DNA of 64,000 nucleotides from W425 sp964503235 (GCA_964503235.1 CAZCZJ010000001.1:5883-69882), one strand, 5' to 3'; numbered from the stretch's first letter, positions 7,570 through 17,095 are shown. Notes: generated from the letters alone by a model not told the origin. Numbers and translations: made by a program.

Positions 7570-8307
7570 ATGATAAATAAAGTCGTCGGCAGCTTCGATG
7601 AAGCGGTAGCCGATATTTTCGACGGTGCCGTTATCCTCATGGGCGGCTTCGGGCCCGCCAACGGAACACCGAGCAATTTATTAAGAGCTCTGGCCAGACA
7701 GGGTGCCAGCCAATTGACACTCGCCGCCAATACACCAGGATACGGTCGTGCACCGGAGGGTTCCAAGCCCTTCCGTAAGACTCCACCCAACTATGATGAC
7801 GGCGGATTGCTGATACAGTCCGGTCAGGTAAAGAAGGTTATCTGCGCTTTCCCCGGTATGAACCGACCCGGCATGACCGCCCCGCTGCACCAGAAATGGG
7901 AAACCGGCGAGCTGGAAGTAGAGATGGTACCCCAGGGTACCCTGGCGGAAAGAATCAGGGCGGCCAAGGCGGGAATCGGGGCTTTCTATATTCCCACGGG
8001 TGCAGGAACGGTTATGGAGAATGGTAAGGAGAAGCGTGTTATTGACGACCGCGAATATATCCTCGAATATCCCCTTAAAGCTGACTTTGCCCTGGTAAGG
8101 GCGTATAAAGCCGACCGCTACGGCAATTGCGTTTATCAGGGAACCTCCCGCAACTTCAATCCTGTCATGGCGGGTGCGGCCAAGGTAACCATCATCGAGG
8201 TTGATAAACTGGTAGAGCTGGGCAGCCTCGACCCGGAAGTAATCGTCACCCCTGGTATCTATGTCGATCGCATAGCCGTCAGAGAAAACGGTAGGAAAGG
8301 GGCCTGA
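7570..8307 (+). CDS. CoA-transferase, alpha subunit
   Basis: This 245-residue protein matches subunit A of family I (3-oxoacid type) CoA-transferases. The glycine-rich MGGFGPANGTPSNLL (about residues 24-38) is the CoA-binding segment, and the ADFALVRAYKADRYGNCVYQ region near 172 is also characteristic. An AAGGAGG motif lies 8 bp before the ATG. The beta subunit starts 1 bp after its stop. The pair would move CoA between a donor such as succinyl-CoA or acetyl-CoA and a carboxylic acid, activating substrates for, or releasing products of, the adjacent thiolase system. The specific acid cannot be deduced. Confidence 0.88.
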   Translation: MINKVVGSFDEAVADIFDGAVILMGGFGPANGTPSNLLRALARQGASQLTLAANTPGYGRAPEGSKPFRKTPPNYDDGGLLIQSGQVKKVICAFPGMNRPGMTAPLHQKWETGELEVEMVPQGTLAERIRAAKAGIGAFYIPTGAGTVMENGKEKRVIDDREYILEYPLKADFALVRAYKADRYGNCVYQGTSRNFNPVMAGAAKVTIIEVDKLVELGSLDPEVIVTPGIYVDRIAVRENGRKGA

Positions 8308-8308
8308 G

Positions 8309-8974
8309 ATGAAAGAAAGACTTGACGAACAGACGATGGCTCTCAGAGTGGCTAAAGAGTTCCGGGACGGCATGATAATCAACCTGGGCTTCGGTATTCC
8401 CACGCTGGCTGCTAATTTCATACCCGAGGATATCGAGGTTATTTTCCACGCTGAAAACGGCTGCCTCGGCTATGGTCCCATGCCCACGACGGAAGAGGAA
8501 GAGGATTTTCACCTGGTGAACGCCACGGGTACCTTCGCCACACCCAAGCCCGGAATGTGCTTCTTTGACCACGCCGACTCTTTTTCCATGATAAGGGGCA
8601 GGCACATCGATTTATGTGTCCTCGGCGGTTTACAGGTATCGGAGAAGGGCGATCTCGCCAACTGGGCAACCGGAGTCGGCCGGCCGGGTAACATCGGCGG
8701 CGCCATGGACCTGGCGTTCGGAGCATATCACCTCATTGTCGTGATGACTCATACCACTAAAAATAACGAACCCAAATTGCTCAAAAAATGCACCTATCCG
8801 CTGACGGCGCCGCGCTGTGTGAATCTTATCGTTACTGATATCTCGGTAATTGAAGTAACATCTGACGGTTTGCTTCTAAAAGAGACCGCGCCTGGATGGG
8901 AAGTTGAGGACGTCCAGGACATAACCGAACCCGAATTAATAATCGCTCCCGACCTCAAACAAATGGCACTGTAA
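8309..8974 (+). CDS. CoA-transferase, beta subunit
   Basis: This 221-residue subunit B has the start typical of the family (INLGFGIPTLAANFIP, about 30-45) and HAENGCLGYG (about 51-60). The glutamate of the ENG motif is the residue that forms the glutamyl-CoA thioester in family I enzymes. The GGLQVSEKGDLANW segment (near 110) and GGAMDLAFGA (near 130) are also family-typical. Its ATG is 2 bp from the stop of the alpha subunit, so translation is coupled. Together the two proteins form the active enzyme in the cytoplasm. A steroid-ring hydrolase of the IpdAB type is related, but the conserved glutamate favours a true transferase. Confidence 0.88.
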   Translation: MKERLDEQTMALRVAKEFRDGMIINLGFGIPTLAANFIPEDIEVIFHAENGCLGYGPMPTTEEEEDFHLVNATGTFATPKPGMCFFDHADSFSMIRGRHIDLCVLGGLQVSEKGDLANWATGVGRPGNIGGAMDLAFGAYHLIVVMTHTTKNNEPKLLKKCTYPLTAPRCVNLIVTDISVIEVTSDGLLLKETAPGWEVEDVQDITEPELIIAPDLKQMAL

Positions 8975-9009
8975 TATATTCATAATCGACTCGACCAAGG
9001 AGGCTACCG

Positions 9010-9741
9010 ATGGGAAAACTCGACGACAAGGTAGCGCTGGTAACCGGCGCCAGCCGCACTATCGGCAAGGCTATCGCCATTGCTCTGGCTAAAGAAGGCG
9101 CCAAGTTAGTTGTGGCGGCGCGTACTCTGGAGAAACTAAACGATACGGCGGCTATAATCAGGGAATCCGGCTCCGAAGCGCTGGTCGTGCCCACCGACGT
9201 ACGAAGCGAAGAGGAGATAGAGAGTCTGTTTAAAAAGACCATGGAGCATTACGGTCGACTCGATATTCTCGTTAATAATGCCGGTATTTTCGGGTCCGGC
9301 CCGATTGATGAGTTATCCACGGAGACCTGGGATGATGTTATCGCCACCAACCTCCGTAGCGCGTTCCTGTGCAGTCGGGCTGCCTTCAGGATTATGAAAG
9401 CGCAGGGCGGTGGGAGAATAATAAATATCGGCAGTGTTTCGGCGTCCCGCGTACGGCCGGAAAACGCCCCCTACAGCAGCGCCAAGTTCGGCATGGTCGG
9501 TCTGACCCAGACTATCGCCCTGGAAGGTCGCGACCATAATATCAACTGTGGCATCCTGCATCCCGGAATAGTAATTCGTGATGATATGCCGGAACATATC
9601 AAAAAAGATAAGAATATACCAGCGATGTCTTCGGAAGAAATCGCCGCCACTGCCGTTTACATGGCATGTCAGCCACCCCATGTTAACATTTTGGAGCTTG
9701 TCCAGTTACCTAAAGACCAGCCGTACCTGGGGAGGGGATAA
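9010..9741 (+). CDS. Short-chain dehydrogenase/reductase (SDR)
   Basis: This 243-residue SDR has TGASRTIG (near residue 13), NNAG (near 90), a catalytic serine in INIGSVSASR (near 139) and YSSAK (near 156). The C-terminus (NILELVQLPKDQPYLGRG) differs from the FabG-like proteins in this window and resembles the NADP-dependent YdfG/serine-dehydrogenase-like group. AAGGAGG precedes the ATG. It closes the plus-strand run of thiolase and CoA-transferase genes and probably supplies the 3-hydroxyacyl or alcohol oxidation step. It ends 9 bp from the convergent acyl-CoA synthetase gene. Confidence 0.85.
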   Translation: MGKLDDKVALVTGASRTIGKAIAIALAKEGAKLVVAARTLEKLNDTAAIIRESGSEALVVPTDVRSEEEIESLFKKTMEHYGRLDILVNNAGIFGSGPIDELSTETWDDVIATNLRSAFLCSRAAFRIMKAQGGGRIINIGSVSASRVRPENAPYSSAKFGMVGLTQTIALEGRDHNINCGILHPGIVIRDDMPEHIKKDKNIPAMSSEEIAATAVYMACQPPHVNILELVQLPKDQPYLGRG

Positions 9742-9750
9742 GGCGTAGAG

Positions 9751-11958
9751 CTAATCGGTGGCGTTAATCACTATCCTGGCATCGAGAGCCACTATGCTAT
9801 CGCCAGCAGCCAACATTGGATTTATGTCAAGTTCACCTATTTGAGGATTGTTCTCGATAAAATCAGAGATTTTAACAATAATAGTTTCAAGTCGAGAGAC
9901 ATCAACCGCCTCCTGCCCGCGGTAGCCCTGTAAAAGCGCATATCCTTTAATTTCCCTGACCATTTCGGCGGCATCCAGCTTTGAAACAGGCACCAGCCGA
10001 AAAGCCACATCTTTTAACACTTCTACCAATACACCGCCAAGTCCAAACATTATTACCGGACCGAACTGCAGGTCTTTGTTCATGCCGATAATTACTTCAA
10101 CGCCAGGCGGTGCCATTTTTTGTACGGATACTCCTTCTATTCCGGCCCCGGGTTGCTTTTGCTTTACGGAAGATATCATTTCGCGGTAAGCCCGGCCGAC
10201 CTGTGCGGCGTTAGCCAATCCCAAAACCACCCCACCGATATCACTTTTATGCACGATATCCGGTGAGATTATTTTCATCACGACCGGGAAACCGATTTCT
10301 TTACTAAACGAAATAGCTTCCTTCTTCGTCCTCGCCAGACGGGTTTTATTAACGGGTATCCCGGCTTTCTTGAGAAGCTCTTTAGATTCGACTTCGTTCA
10401 GGAATTTCCTGGAATCCTGTCTTTTAGTTTCTGGTAAATGACCGCTTTCTTTATAAACACTTTCGGAAAAAACTATGTTTTTTCTATCCTCAAGATATTT
10501 ACGGTACCACGCCAGAGAACGCATCACCCTGGCGGCGCGCCGCGGATGTGAGTATTCCGTTAATTTTATCTTCGGAGGAGAAGAAATATCATTTCTCTCC
10601 TGTCGAGGATTAAATGACAACCTGTTGATAAACACCATAGGTTTGTTGTGTTTCTTTATGTCCTTGTCCAGTATTCTGAGGTTTTTTTCATTCTCTTCCT
10701 GCAGGGCACGGAACTGCTCCGGTTTGATATCCCCGATAGGGCCGTGTACCGTAGCCATCGGCGGCAGCAGGGATATCACGCAGTCTACATTCCTGTCCGC
10801 TAAAAGAAGGCTCAGGCAGGATACAACGGTTTTATCGCCCGGCATCGGGCGGATGCCTACCAGGTCGACCGGATTGCCGTGAGACCACCGCGGGGGTAGA
10901 ATGGCACTCAGTTTTTTGAGAGTCACCGATTCCAGGGAAGCTATACTTAAACCCTCTTTCTCGCATACCTCGGCGGCAACCACGCCGAAACCGCCACCCA
11001 TCGTAAGTATGGCTACTCTATTGCCGCGGGGCAAAGGCAGGTTCAACAGAGCCAGGACCATATCACAGAGTTCTCCTTCGTCTTCGGCCCTGATTACCCC
11101 GGACTGATTGAAAGCTGCTGTATAAACTTCATCCGAGCCGGCTAACGCCCCGGTGTGCGAACGGGCTGCCCTGGCCGATTCTCCGGTGGTACCCGATTTC
11201 ATCACGACAATCGGCTTTTGGGTCGTTATCTCTTTAGCCAGATTATAGAAGCGCCTGCCTTCTCTCAGCCCCTCGATATAGGCGGCGATTACTTTAGTGT
11301 TATCATCCTGTGCTATATATTCCAGATAATCTTCAAGATGCAAATCGGCTTCGTTGCCGGTACTGACCAGCTTACTGAGTCCGATTCCCTGTCCGGCGGC
11401 AGTCTGCATGATACTCGCACCAAGCGTCCCGCTCTGACTCAGCAGTGCCAGAGGGCCCGGGGGAATCATACCAGCAACACCGGCGCTGGCGACGTGGGAG
11501 TGCATATCGGCATGACCGATGCAATTGGGACCGATAAAGTGAATGCCGGCTTTTCTGGCAATGGCTAGCAGTTCGGCTTCCAGCCTGGCGCCTTCCTCAT
11601 CGACCTCGGCGAATCCCGCGGAAATAATTACGGCGGCTTTGACCTTTTTCTCCGCACACTGACGAAAGACCTGGGGTACGATAGCGGCGGGAACCACGAT
11701 TATCGCCAAGTCGACTGTATCATTAATATCGAGGATTGTATCGTGACATTTTATCCCCAGGACTTCGGAACAATTAGGATTAACAGCATAGACACGCCTT
11801 CCCTTTTTTGCCTTTGCCGAAGCAACGGCCGCCCTCGTGGCATCCAGCCCCCAGGAACCGGGAACCTCCTTAGCGCCAATCACGGCTATCGAGTCGGCAG
11901 CAAACAGGGCGTGCCAGAAACTATCGGTATGGTGTTGCGGATTATTTTGAGAATTCAT
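9751..11958 (-). CDS. ADP-forming acyl-CoA synthetase (acetate-CoA ligase type), fused subunits
   Basis: This 735-residue protein joins both subunits of ADP-forming acyl-CoA synthetase. An N-terminal CoA-binding Rossmann domain (SIAVIGAKEVPGSWG, about 23-37) is followed by succinyl-CoA-synthetase-like domains with LLSQSGTLGASI (about 173-184) and RSHTGALAGS (about 263-272), where the His is the phosphorylated residue in the family. The C-terminal ATP-grasp domain (about 505-735) includes FPVVMKIISPDIVHKSDIGG. It converts acyl-CoA, ADP and phosphate into acid, CoA and ATP, conserving energy in anaerobes that ferment or oxidise acids. It probably finishes the pathway encoded by the convergent CoA-enzyme genes. 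Confidence 0.88.
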   Translation of the reverse strand: MNSQNNPQHHTDSFWHALFAADSIAVIGAKEVPGSWGLDATRAAVASAKAKKGRRVYAVNPNCSEVLGIKCHDTILDINDTVDLAIIVVPAAIVPQVFRQCAEKKVKAAVIISAGFAEVDEEGARLEAELLAIARKAGIHFIGPNCIGHADMHSHVASAGVAGMIPPGPLALLSQSGTLGASIMQTAAGQGIGLSKLVSTGNEADLHLEDYLEYIAQDDNTKVIAAYIEGLREGRRFYNLAKEITTQKPIVVMKSGTTGESARAARSHTGALAGSDEVYTAAFNQSGVIRAEDEGELCDMVLALLNLPLPRGNRVAILTMGGGFGVVAAEVCEKEGLSIASLESVTLKKLSAILPPRWSHGNPVDLVGIRPMPGDKTVVSCLSLLLADRNVDCVISLLPPMATVHGPIGDIKPEQFRALQEENEKNLRILDKDIKKHNKPMVFINRLSFNPRQERNDISSPPKIKLTEYSHPRRAARVMRSLAWYRKYLEDRKNIVFSESVYKESGHLPETKRQDSRKFLNEVESKELLKKAGIPVNKTRLARTKKEAISFSKEIGFPVVMKIISPDIVHKSDIGGVVLGLANAAQVGRAYREMISSVKQKQPGAGIEGVSVQKMAPPGVEVIIGMNKDLQFGPVIMFGLGGVLVEVLKDVAFRLVPVSKLDAAEMVREIKGYALLQGYRGQEAVDVSRLETIIVKISDFIENNPQIGELDINPMLAAGDSIVALDARIVINATD

Positions 11959-12004
11959 TCGGACACTTCTATTATATGCATAGAACAGTTTTAATTGAAA
12001 GTGG

Positions 12005-12250
12005 GTTAGTTATCTTTTCCCGCCCACCTCCCTTTATGGAAAAGAGGGGGCTTCGCCCCCTCTTGAACACCCCCTACTTCTTGTAGAAGTCCTCTCTCGT
12101 TCCTTTACACTACAGGGTGGGGGGTTAAGGAGGCGGCGTCATCTTTCAATCATTCAAGATACTGGCCTGCTTTGAACAAATTAATAATGAGCATGATTCC
12201 CTTTGTTAATATTCCCCCTTCCTTTACCAAAGGAAGGGGGCTAGGGGGAT
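12005..12250. repeat. Intergenic multi-hairpin repeat block
   Basis: The 378-bp gap between two minus-strand genes holds at least two strong palindromes: a 10-bp stem around GGGGCTTCGCCCC (12042-12064) and a 12-bp perfect stem with a 3-nt loop (12214-12225 with 12229-12240). The GGGGCTTCGCCCC core recurs at 16952, with a close variant at 25945, so this belongs to a family of GC-rich intergenic repeats. No gene is visible here. Confidence 0.6.
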
Positions 12251-12336
12251 GGATTCCGTAAAAAAGGGGTGAAATTAAAAAAGGGGGCGAAGCCGTAAAT
12301 ACGGTCTGACCCCTGTCTAATTAGCTCCAATATAAA

Positions 12337-13893
12337 CTATTCTTTAGCTGTAATATAGTTTGAAGATTCCGATGCCTCGTTAGGGTCGAAGTTCTTCTTA
12401 ATTTTCCTCAACAGGATATGGTAATTATGCGCTTCCGGTCCGTACATATCGTGGAGGGCGTCGCTCCAGACATGGTGGGGCACGCCGAAACGACCCCTTA
12501 TCGCGGTTTTATTAGCCTCACGGCTGAGCATTCCCTGGACCTTCATGATATGGTCAGGCCCGGCCGGATTATAGCGTATAAGAATCTCACCGTGACCGGT
12601 ATGACCGTGCTCGATGGACTGTATAAACGGGTGAATATAGTCGTCCATGATAAGACCCTGGTCGATAAGCTGTTGCTTTAAATTCGAGGTATGCAGGATA
12701 TAGCGGGTCATCAGCGGGAAGACATCCGAACCGCCGACGGTTCCGCCACCCCAACCCGTAGCACGTGAAGTCTCGCGAATAGAGCCGGTAATTCGAACAA
12801 ACCTCCAGAGAAAACCAGCGCCCATTACGGGGTCCTCGACGTCCTTAAGCGACATGGCATCGGTCTCCTTCATTATCTCCTCCAGCGCGCCCTTCTTATA
12901 GGCAAAATCGTTGGCGGAATTACCGACGATAATCAACAAAAACCCCGGACCCTGCACCTGGCTGGCAAACTTCGCTAAATAGTCCAGGTCTTCCTGGTTA
13001 TCGGTAGCGATGTTGGAAGCCATCATGGCGGCGTTGAAGCCCATCAACGTGAAGCCTATTTCCGCCTCTCCCACCCTTTTAACAGCATCAATCGTCACAT
13101 CAATATCTTTGAAAGACAGGTATCTTATCATGAAGTTCGGCGGCATTTCCGGGTGCCGGTACTGCGGGCAGACACCTTCAACGGGAAATACTGCCGGACC
13201 CGGCCAGTGGTATATCTTTACCGCGCCGGCCGTGAAGACGCCCAATCCGGCCAGAGGTGTGGAGTTACCCCTGATAATACCTCTCAAAGACGGTCCGGGA
13301 CCGTCGCCGCAAAACCAGTCGCCGTGAGAACCGAGGGAGCCCAACTTGACGATTTCGCCGTCGCCGGTTACCCACTCTACCGCCAGCATATTTCTTTCGG
13401 TATAGCTGCCGCTCTGGCTCATGTGTCCCAGACCCACGTGAGATGCCAGCGGCATGACCGAGCAGTTCGCCCCGGCACCACATTGATTACAGGTCAGACC
13501 GCGTTTCATCAATTCGGACTGGAGCTGAGCGCCGATAACGTATGGCTCGACGGCGGCATACATACCCTTTTCATTTATTTCCAGGATACGGTTCATGCGA
13601 CGCAGGTCTATCTTGATACAATTCGGCGCTACAGGGTCGCAGTAAAGCCAGCCGGTACTCGATGCCTTATACTGTACCTTTTGCTGGTTACAGAGTTTTA
13701 CGATTGCCTGGACTTCCCGGGTATTAGAAGGGAGAGTCACAGCTTCGAACCGCGGTATATAGGTCACTTTTTCCGGCATGGTCTTTTTCCGGATAGGAAA
13801 AGAATAAGATTCCGTAACAACAGGGTCATCAGAAACATTCTCCGGCCCGAGTATATCCTCTAGTCTTTTATAAAAATCCCTATCGAGAGCCAT
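12337..13893 (-). CDS. FAD-binding oxidoreductase (GlcD/PCMH-type)
   Basis: This 518-residue protein has a PCMH-type FAD-binding domain (about 45-240; VTLPSNTREVQAIVKLC near 52, then the glycine-rich segment around MSQSGSYTERNML near 158) and a GlcD-like C-terminal part. It is the last gene of a three-gene minus-strand operon with an Fe-S subunit and a second FAD subunit, the layout of glycolate or D-lactate oxidase complexes (GlcD-GlcF-GlcE). It would oxidise a hydroxy acid or alcohol and pass electrons to the Fe-S partner. The usual C-terminal DPxGxxNPGK motif of the family is missing; here the end reads FDPNEASESSNY. The start follows a GGAGG site. Confidence 0.8.
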   Translation of the reverse strand: MALDRDFYKRLEDILGPENVSDDPVVTESYSFPIRKKTMPEKVTYIPRFEAVTLPSNTREVQAIVKLCNQQKVQYKASSTGWLYCDPVAPNCIKIDLRRMNRILEINEKGMYAAVEPYVIGAQLQSELMKRGLTCNQCGAGANCSVMPLASHVGLGHMSQSGSYTERNMLAVEWVTGDGEIVKLGSLGSHGDWFCGDGPGPSLRGIIRGNSTPLAGLGVFTAGAVKIYHWPGPAVFPVEGVCPQYRHPEMPPNFMIRYLSFKDIDVTIDAVKRVGEAEIGFTLMGFNAAMMASNIATDNQEDLDYLAKFASQVQGPGFLLIIVGNSANDFAYKKGALEEIMKETDAMSLKDVEDPVMGAGFLWRFVRITGSIRETSRATGWGGGTVGGSDVFPLMTRYILHTSNLKQQLIDQGLIMDDYIHPFIQSIEHGHTGHGEILIRYNPAGPDHIMKVQGMLSREANKTAIRGRFGVPHHVWSDALHDMYGPEAHNYHILLRKIKKNFDPNEASESSNYITAKE

Positions 13894-13908
13894 TTTCCAT
13901 GACCTCCT

Positions 13909-15177
13909 TTATACTGCCCTCTCCACCAGCTCAACGACATCATATACTTTCAATTTGCTACCGGTCTCTTTAATAGCCTTTACGAAATTCTGCTCACACC
14001 AGGGACAGGCAGTCACTATCGCCTCAGCCCCGGTGGCTTCGGCTTCCTTTATCCTCTCATCGGCCGTCCACAGGGAGAACTCGGGATTGGACTCATTGAC
14101 ACCACCACCAGCACCACAACACCAGGCGTACTCCTTTATCCTTACCATTTCCACCATTTTCAACCCAGGTATACTCTTAATGACATCCCGCGGCGGTTCG
14201 TATACACCGTATGTACCGCGCCGGAACTCCTTATACGGCTCGAAAACACGTATATGTCCCGGTACCTCCTTGCCCTGCCAGTGTATCCAGGGCTCCCCCA
14301 GCCTCCCCAGATAACACGGGTCATGATAGGTTACCGTCATACCCACTTTCTTCTTCGGCTTGAGATTGCCTTCCTTAATGATCCTGTCCAGATATTCGGT
14401 AATATGTACTACTTCCAGGTCTCCCCTGAGTTCATACTTATCATAGAGAACCTTGAATGCCTGATAGCCGTCAGCACAGCTGGTTACCAGTGTTTTGGCA
14501 CCAGACTTCTTGATCATTGCCATGTTCTGCTTCGCCTGGTTCAGGAAGTCTTCCTTATAGCCCATCTGGTAGGCACGACCGCCGCAGCATGTCTCGTTAT
14601 TACCCCCAATACCAACATCGATACCAGCCTTTTGTAAAAGTTTTACGGTGGCTTTAGCAAGCTTCCACATATCTTTGTTATAGCTGGTCAGGCAGCCGAC
14701 TTGGTAAATAACATCTACCTTCTCTTTGGTATAGTCTTTTACCTTGAGTCCTGCCGCCCATTCTCCCCGCTTGCTCCTGGCCCCCGGTACCATCGTGCCC
14801 TGTTTCCTGAGACTGCCGATTACCTTGTCTAAAGCCGGGTTGGTATGCCCTTCCTCGACGGCTTTTATCCTCGTCTCGTATATCGGCTCTATTACCTCCA
14901 TGTCCATGGCATACTTACACGATACGTCGCAGGCCCCGCACATCTGGCAGTTGTAGATGATATCCAGAAGCTTGTCTGTATATTCAAGCCGGTTCTCCAG
15001 CATAGCTACGCCAATACCCATACGGCCGCCACCGGAATAGGCGTGAAAGTTATACCTGGATATACTGGGGCAGACGTTAACAGGCTGATATCCCGATACC
15101 TTTTCAAAGGGTATGAATTTACAGGCGGAGCACCTTCGGCACGTTTCCATTTCATTCCGTAAATCTTCCAGTGCCAT
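13909..15177 (-). CDS. Fe-S oxidoreductase with CCG domains (HdrD/GlcF-like), copy 1
   Basis: This 422-residue protein starts with a dicluster 4Fe-4S ferredoxin region (CRRCSACKF at about 14-22; CQMCGACDVSCK at about 77-88). Two cysteine-rich CCG domains follow, with CCGGRAY near 199 and CYLGRLGE/CCGAGGGV near 291 and 356. Proteins of this build take electrons from flavin subunits and pass them to quinones or thiol/disulfide centres. It sits between two FAD-binding subunits in one operon, 15 bp from the next gene. A second gene at 24446 encodes nearly the same protein: the proteins differ mainly in the first 35 residues, and 799 bp are identical in DNA. Confidence 0.87.
   Translation of the reverse strand: MALEDLRNEMETCRRCSACKFIPFEKVSGYQPVNVCPSISRYNFHAYSGGGRMGIGVAMLENRLEYTDKLLDIIYNCQMCGACDVSCKYAMDMEVIEPIYETRIKAVEEGHTNPALDKVIGSLRKQGTMVPGARSKRGEWAAGLKVKDYTKEKVDVIYQVGCLTSYNKDMWKLAKATVKLLQKAGIDVGIGGNNETCCGGRAYQMGYKEDFLNQAKQNMAMIKKSGAKTLVTSCADGYQAFKVLYDKYELRGDLEVVHITEYLDRIIKEGNLKPKKKVGMTVTYHDPCYLGRLGEPWIHWQGKEVPGHIRVFEPYKEFRRGTYGVYEPPRDVIKSIPGLKMVEMVRIKEYAWCCGAGGGVNESNPEFSLWTADERIKEAEATGAEAIVTACPWCEQNFVKAIKETGSKLKVYDVVELVERAV
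14297..15095. repeat. 799-bp tract identical to 24834-25632
   Basis: Comparing the two Fe-S genes base by base at a constant offset of 10,537 bp, I see no difference from 14297 to 15095. Outside it, differences appear at once: on the 5'-gene side the N-terminal codons diverge, and on the other side many silent changes occur. This block structure points to gene conversion. Confidence 0.88.
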
Positions 15178-15226
15178 CTCTATTCCTCCTTGATTTGCCT
15201 ACTGAAAACCTGACTTCGGAAATGTA

Positions 15227-16693
15227 TTAAAAGCAGAGCTTCCCCGGGTTCATGATACCAGCCGGGTCAACAATCGATTTCACCTTGCGTAATGTCGTCA
15301 CTGTGGCCGCATCCCGGTTCATAATCATATCGGTACTTTCACCGTAAGGACGGGAAAAGAAAGCCCCCTTATCCATCAGCTTTCTCACAGCGCTTACGGA
15401 TAATTGCTTTACTCTTTCCACATCAACCGGATTTGCCGGATTATAAAAAAGGTCGAATTCAACGTGATAATTTACTCCCTGGACTATCGGCTGGATATAC
15501 ACGCCCATATCGGGGGTCGCGTAACCGACCTCCTCAGCGACGCTGTACATTGTCTCTATCAACTCGCCAACCTTCTGGAAATCCGAAATGAAGAATATTT
15601 CATAGCAGGCCCAGTCGGCGGGCGTTTTCCAGTAGAAATCACCCGGTGGTGCCTGCACCGCTTTGAGCAACTCAAAAGCTGAAATACTACCCAGGGACTG
15701 TGCCGGCTCCACACCAACACGCTGACATAATTCCTTGATATCCTGTACCTGTCCCTTGACCCTTTCTTCGGGCAGGTAGTCATAACCGGCGACGTTATAG
15801 AACAGTATCCAAGCAGGCAAAGAGCTTTTTATCCGGTTATAGTCGGCAGGCTTTCCTCTGGCCATAATAGTAGCCATATCGGTATTATTTAAGATAAAGC
15901 ATTCGTTCACCAGCCTCAGTCTCTGCAGCCAGTGTACCGTCTCCATTATCCTGTCCAGGTCCGATGCACCTATCAGGAAAGGCTCTTCTGCTTTGGGTAT
16001 GATTTCGCATCTTGCCGAAGCCCAGGTAACGATGCCTACCGTACCCTGGGCAGCCTGTATTACGCGATACCATGATGCGGAAGACGGTCCGGCTGCCTCT
16101 TTCTGCGCCCCACCGACCTCCCACTGTTCCTCCAGCGTGCCCGGTCCGGCAGCGGCTCCGGTGCGGAAAAGGTCACCGCTGCCATATATAATCTCCACGT
16201 CACAGAGAGGGTCGGCGATATCCCAATGGTACTTGGGCATGACCACAGGTTCCCTCTCCAGCATACTACCGACAACAGATTTAGATTTCCGGGGCATGAG
16301 AGGTATATTCAGCCTGAGACCTTCTTTAGCCACCGCCGGTATCAATTCCCCGAAAGTCACCCCCGGCTCGAACATGACCACACGGTTGTACCGGTCTACC
16401 CTGATTATCTTTGTCATACCGCTCAAATCAACGATAACAGCGCCGCCGACGCTGGGAACGGTATCGCCGCGAAAATGAGGGGCTCCCGAGCTTACCGGCA
16501 CCAGCGGGGTATTCGTCTTATTGGCAAGTTTTACTAATTTCTCAATGTCAGCCGTTTTCTTAACTTTCACAATGTATTCCGGATTCAGTTTATTAACAAA
16601 GCTCATATCGCTGGCATATTCCCCCAGAGCAGCGGGTTTATCACTGACATTCCCGGCGCCGACTATTTTTATCAGCTTAGCTTTTTCAACCAT
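15227..16693 (-). CDS. FAD-binding oxidoreductase (GlcD-like)
   Basis: This 488-residue protein has an FAD-binding PCMH-type domain (about 40-250, with VPVSSGAPHFRGDTVP near 62) and ends with the family's DPAGIMNPGKLCF. It differs strongly from the FAD subunit at 12337, so the operon carries two distinct flavin subunits around one Fe-S subunit, as in glycolate oxidase (GlcD and GlcE with GlcF). The frame is open further upstream to 16807, but TGAGGAGGATAT directly before the ATG at 16693 fixes the start. The substrate is probably a 2-hydroxy acid or an aromatic/aliphatic alcohol; nothing in the sequence decides. Confidence 0.83.
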   Translation of the reverse strand: MVEKAKLIKIVGAGNVSDKPAALGEYASDMSFVNKLNPEYIVKVKKTADIEKLVKLANKTNTPLVPVSSGAPHFRGDTVPSVGGAVIVDLSGMTKIIRVDRYNRVVMFEPGVTFGELIPAVAKEGLRLNIPLMPRKSKSVVGSMLEREPVVMPKYHWDIADPLCDVEIIYGSGDLFRTGAAAGPGTLEEQWEVGGAQKEAAGPSSASWYRVIQAAQGTVGIVTWASARCEIIPKAEEPFLIGASDLDRIMETVHWLQRLRLVNECFILNNTDMATIMARGKPADYNRIKSSLPAWILFYNVAGYDYLPEERVKGQVQDIKELCQRVGVEPAQSLGSISAFELLKAVQAPPGDFYWKTPADWACYEIFFISDFQKVGELIETMYSVAEEVGYATPDMGVYIQPIVQGVNYHVEFDLFYNPANPVDVERVKQLSVSAVRKLMDKGAFFSRPYGESTDMIMNRDAATVTTLRKVKSIVDPAGIMNPGKLCF

Positions 16694-16869
16694 AATATCC
16701 TCCTCATTATCTGTCCTGTATACCTGAAAAATGGAATACCACCACAGGGTAAAATAGTCATTCGTATTTTCGCCTTCATGATAGCTTTCCGTTAGTTCTG
16801 ATGTCAATTATCCCGGTTATACTATGTATTAGAGTCAGCTTTAATAGCTATTGTTTTAAGGATTCTTAC

Positions 16870-17050
16870 CTCACCCCTGACCCCTCTCCAGCCTTAAACA
16901 TCAGTTAAAGACCAAAATTATAACTGGCTGGAGAGGGGAGTAAGTAAAAGATGGGGCTTCGCCCCCTCTTAAAAACACTCCCCCCCTTTCAAACAGACTA
17001 AATAGCGAGCATTGAATATATATCTGTTTGAGAGTGGGTCAGGGGGAGAG
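16870..17050. repeat. GC-rich multi-hairpin intergenic repeat
   Basis: Three hairpins lie in a row in the gap between divergent genes: CCCTCTCCAGCC (ending 16893) pairs with GGCTGGAGAGGG (from 16926); GGGGCTTCGCCCC forms the middle (from 16953); and CTTTCAAACAG (16987) pairs with CTGTTTGAGAG (17024). The outer ends, CTCACCCCTGACCCC and GGGTCAGGGGGAG, are also roughly inverted. Similar blocks lie at 25858 and 38430. The remaining gap (16694-16869) shows nothing I can name. Confidence 0.62.
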
Positions 17051-17095
17051 CGCTCTAAATCGACCAAAACCAGACAAAACCGAAGTAACACTAAA

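Noticed and set aside
8309..8974. CoA-transferase pair as a steroid-ring hydrolase (IpdAB type)
   Set aside because: The beta subunit keeps the ENG glutamate of true CoA-transferases, and no steroid pathway genes surround it.
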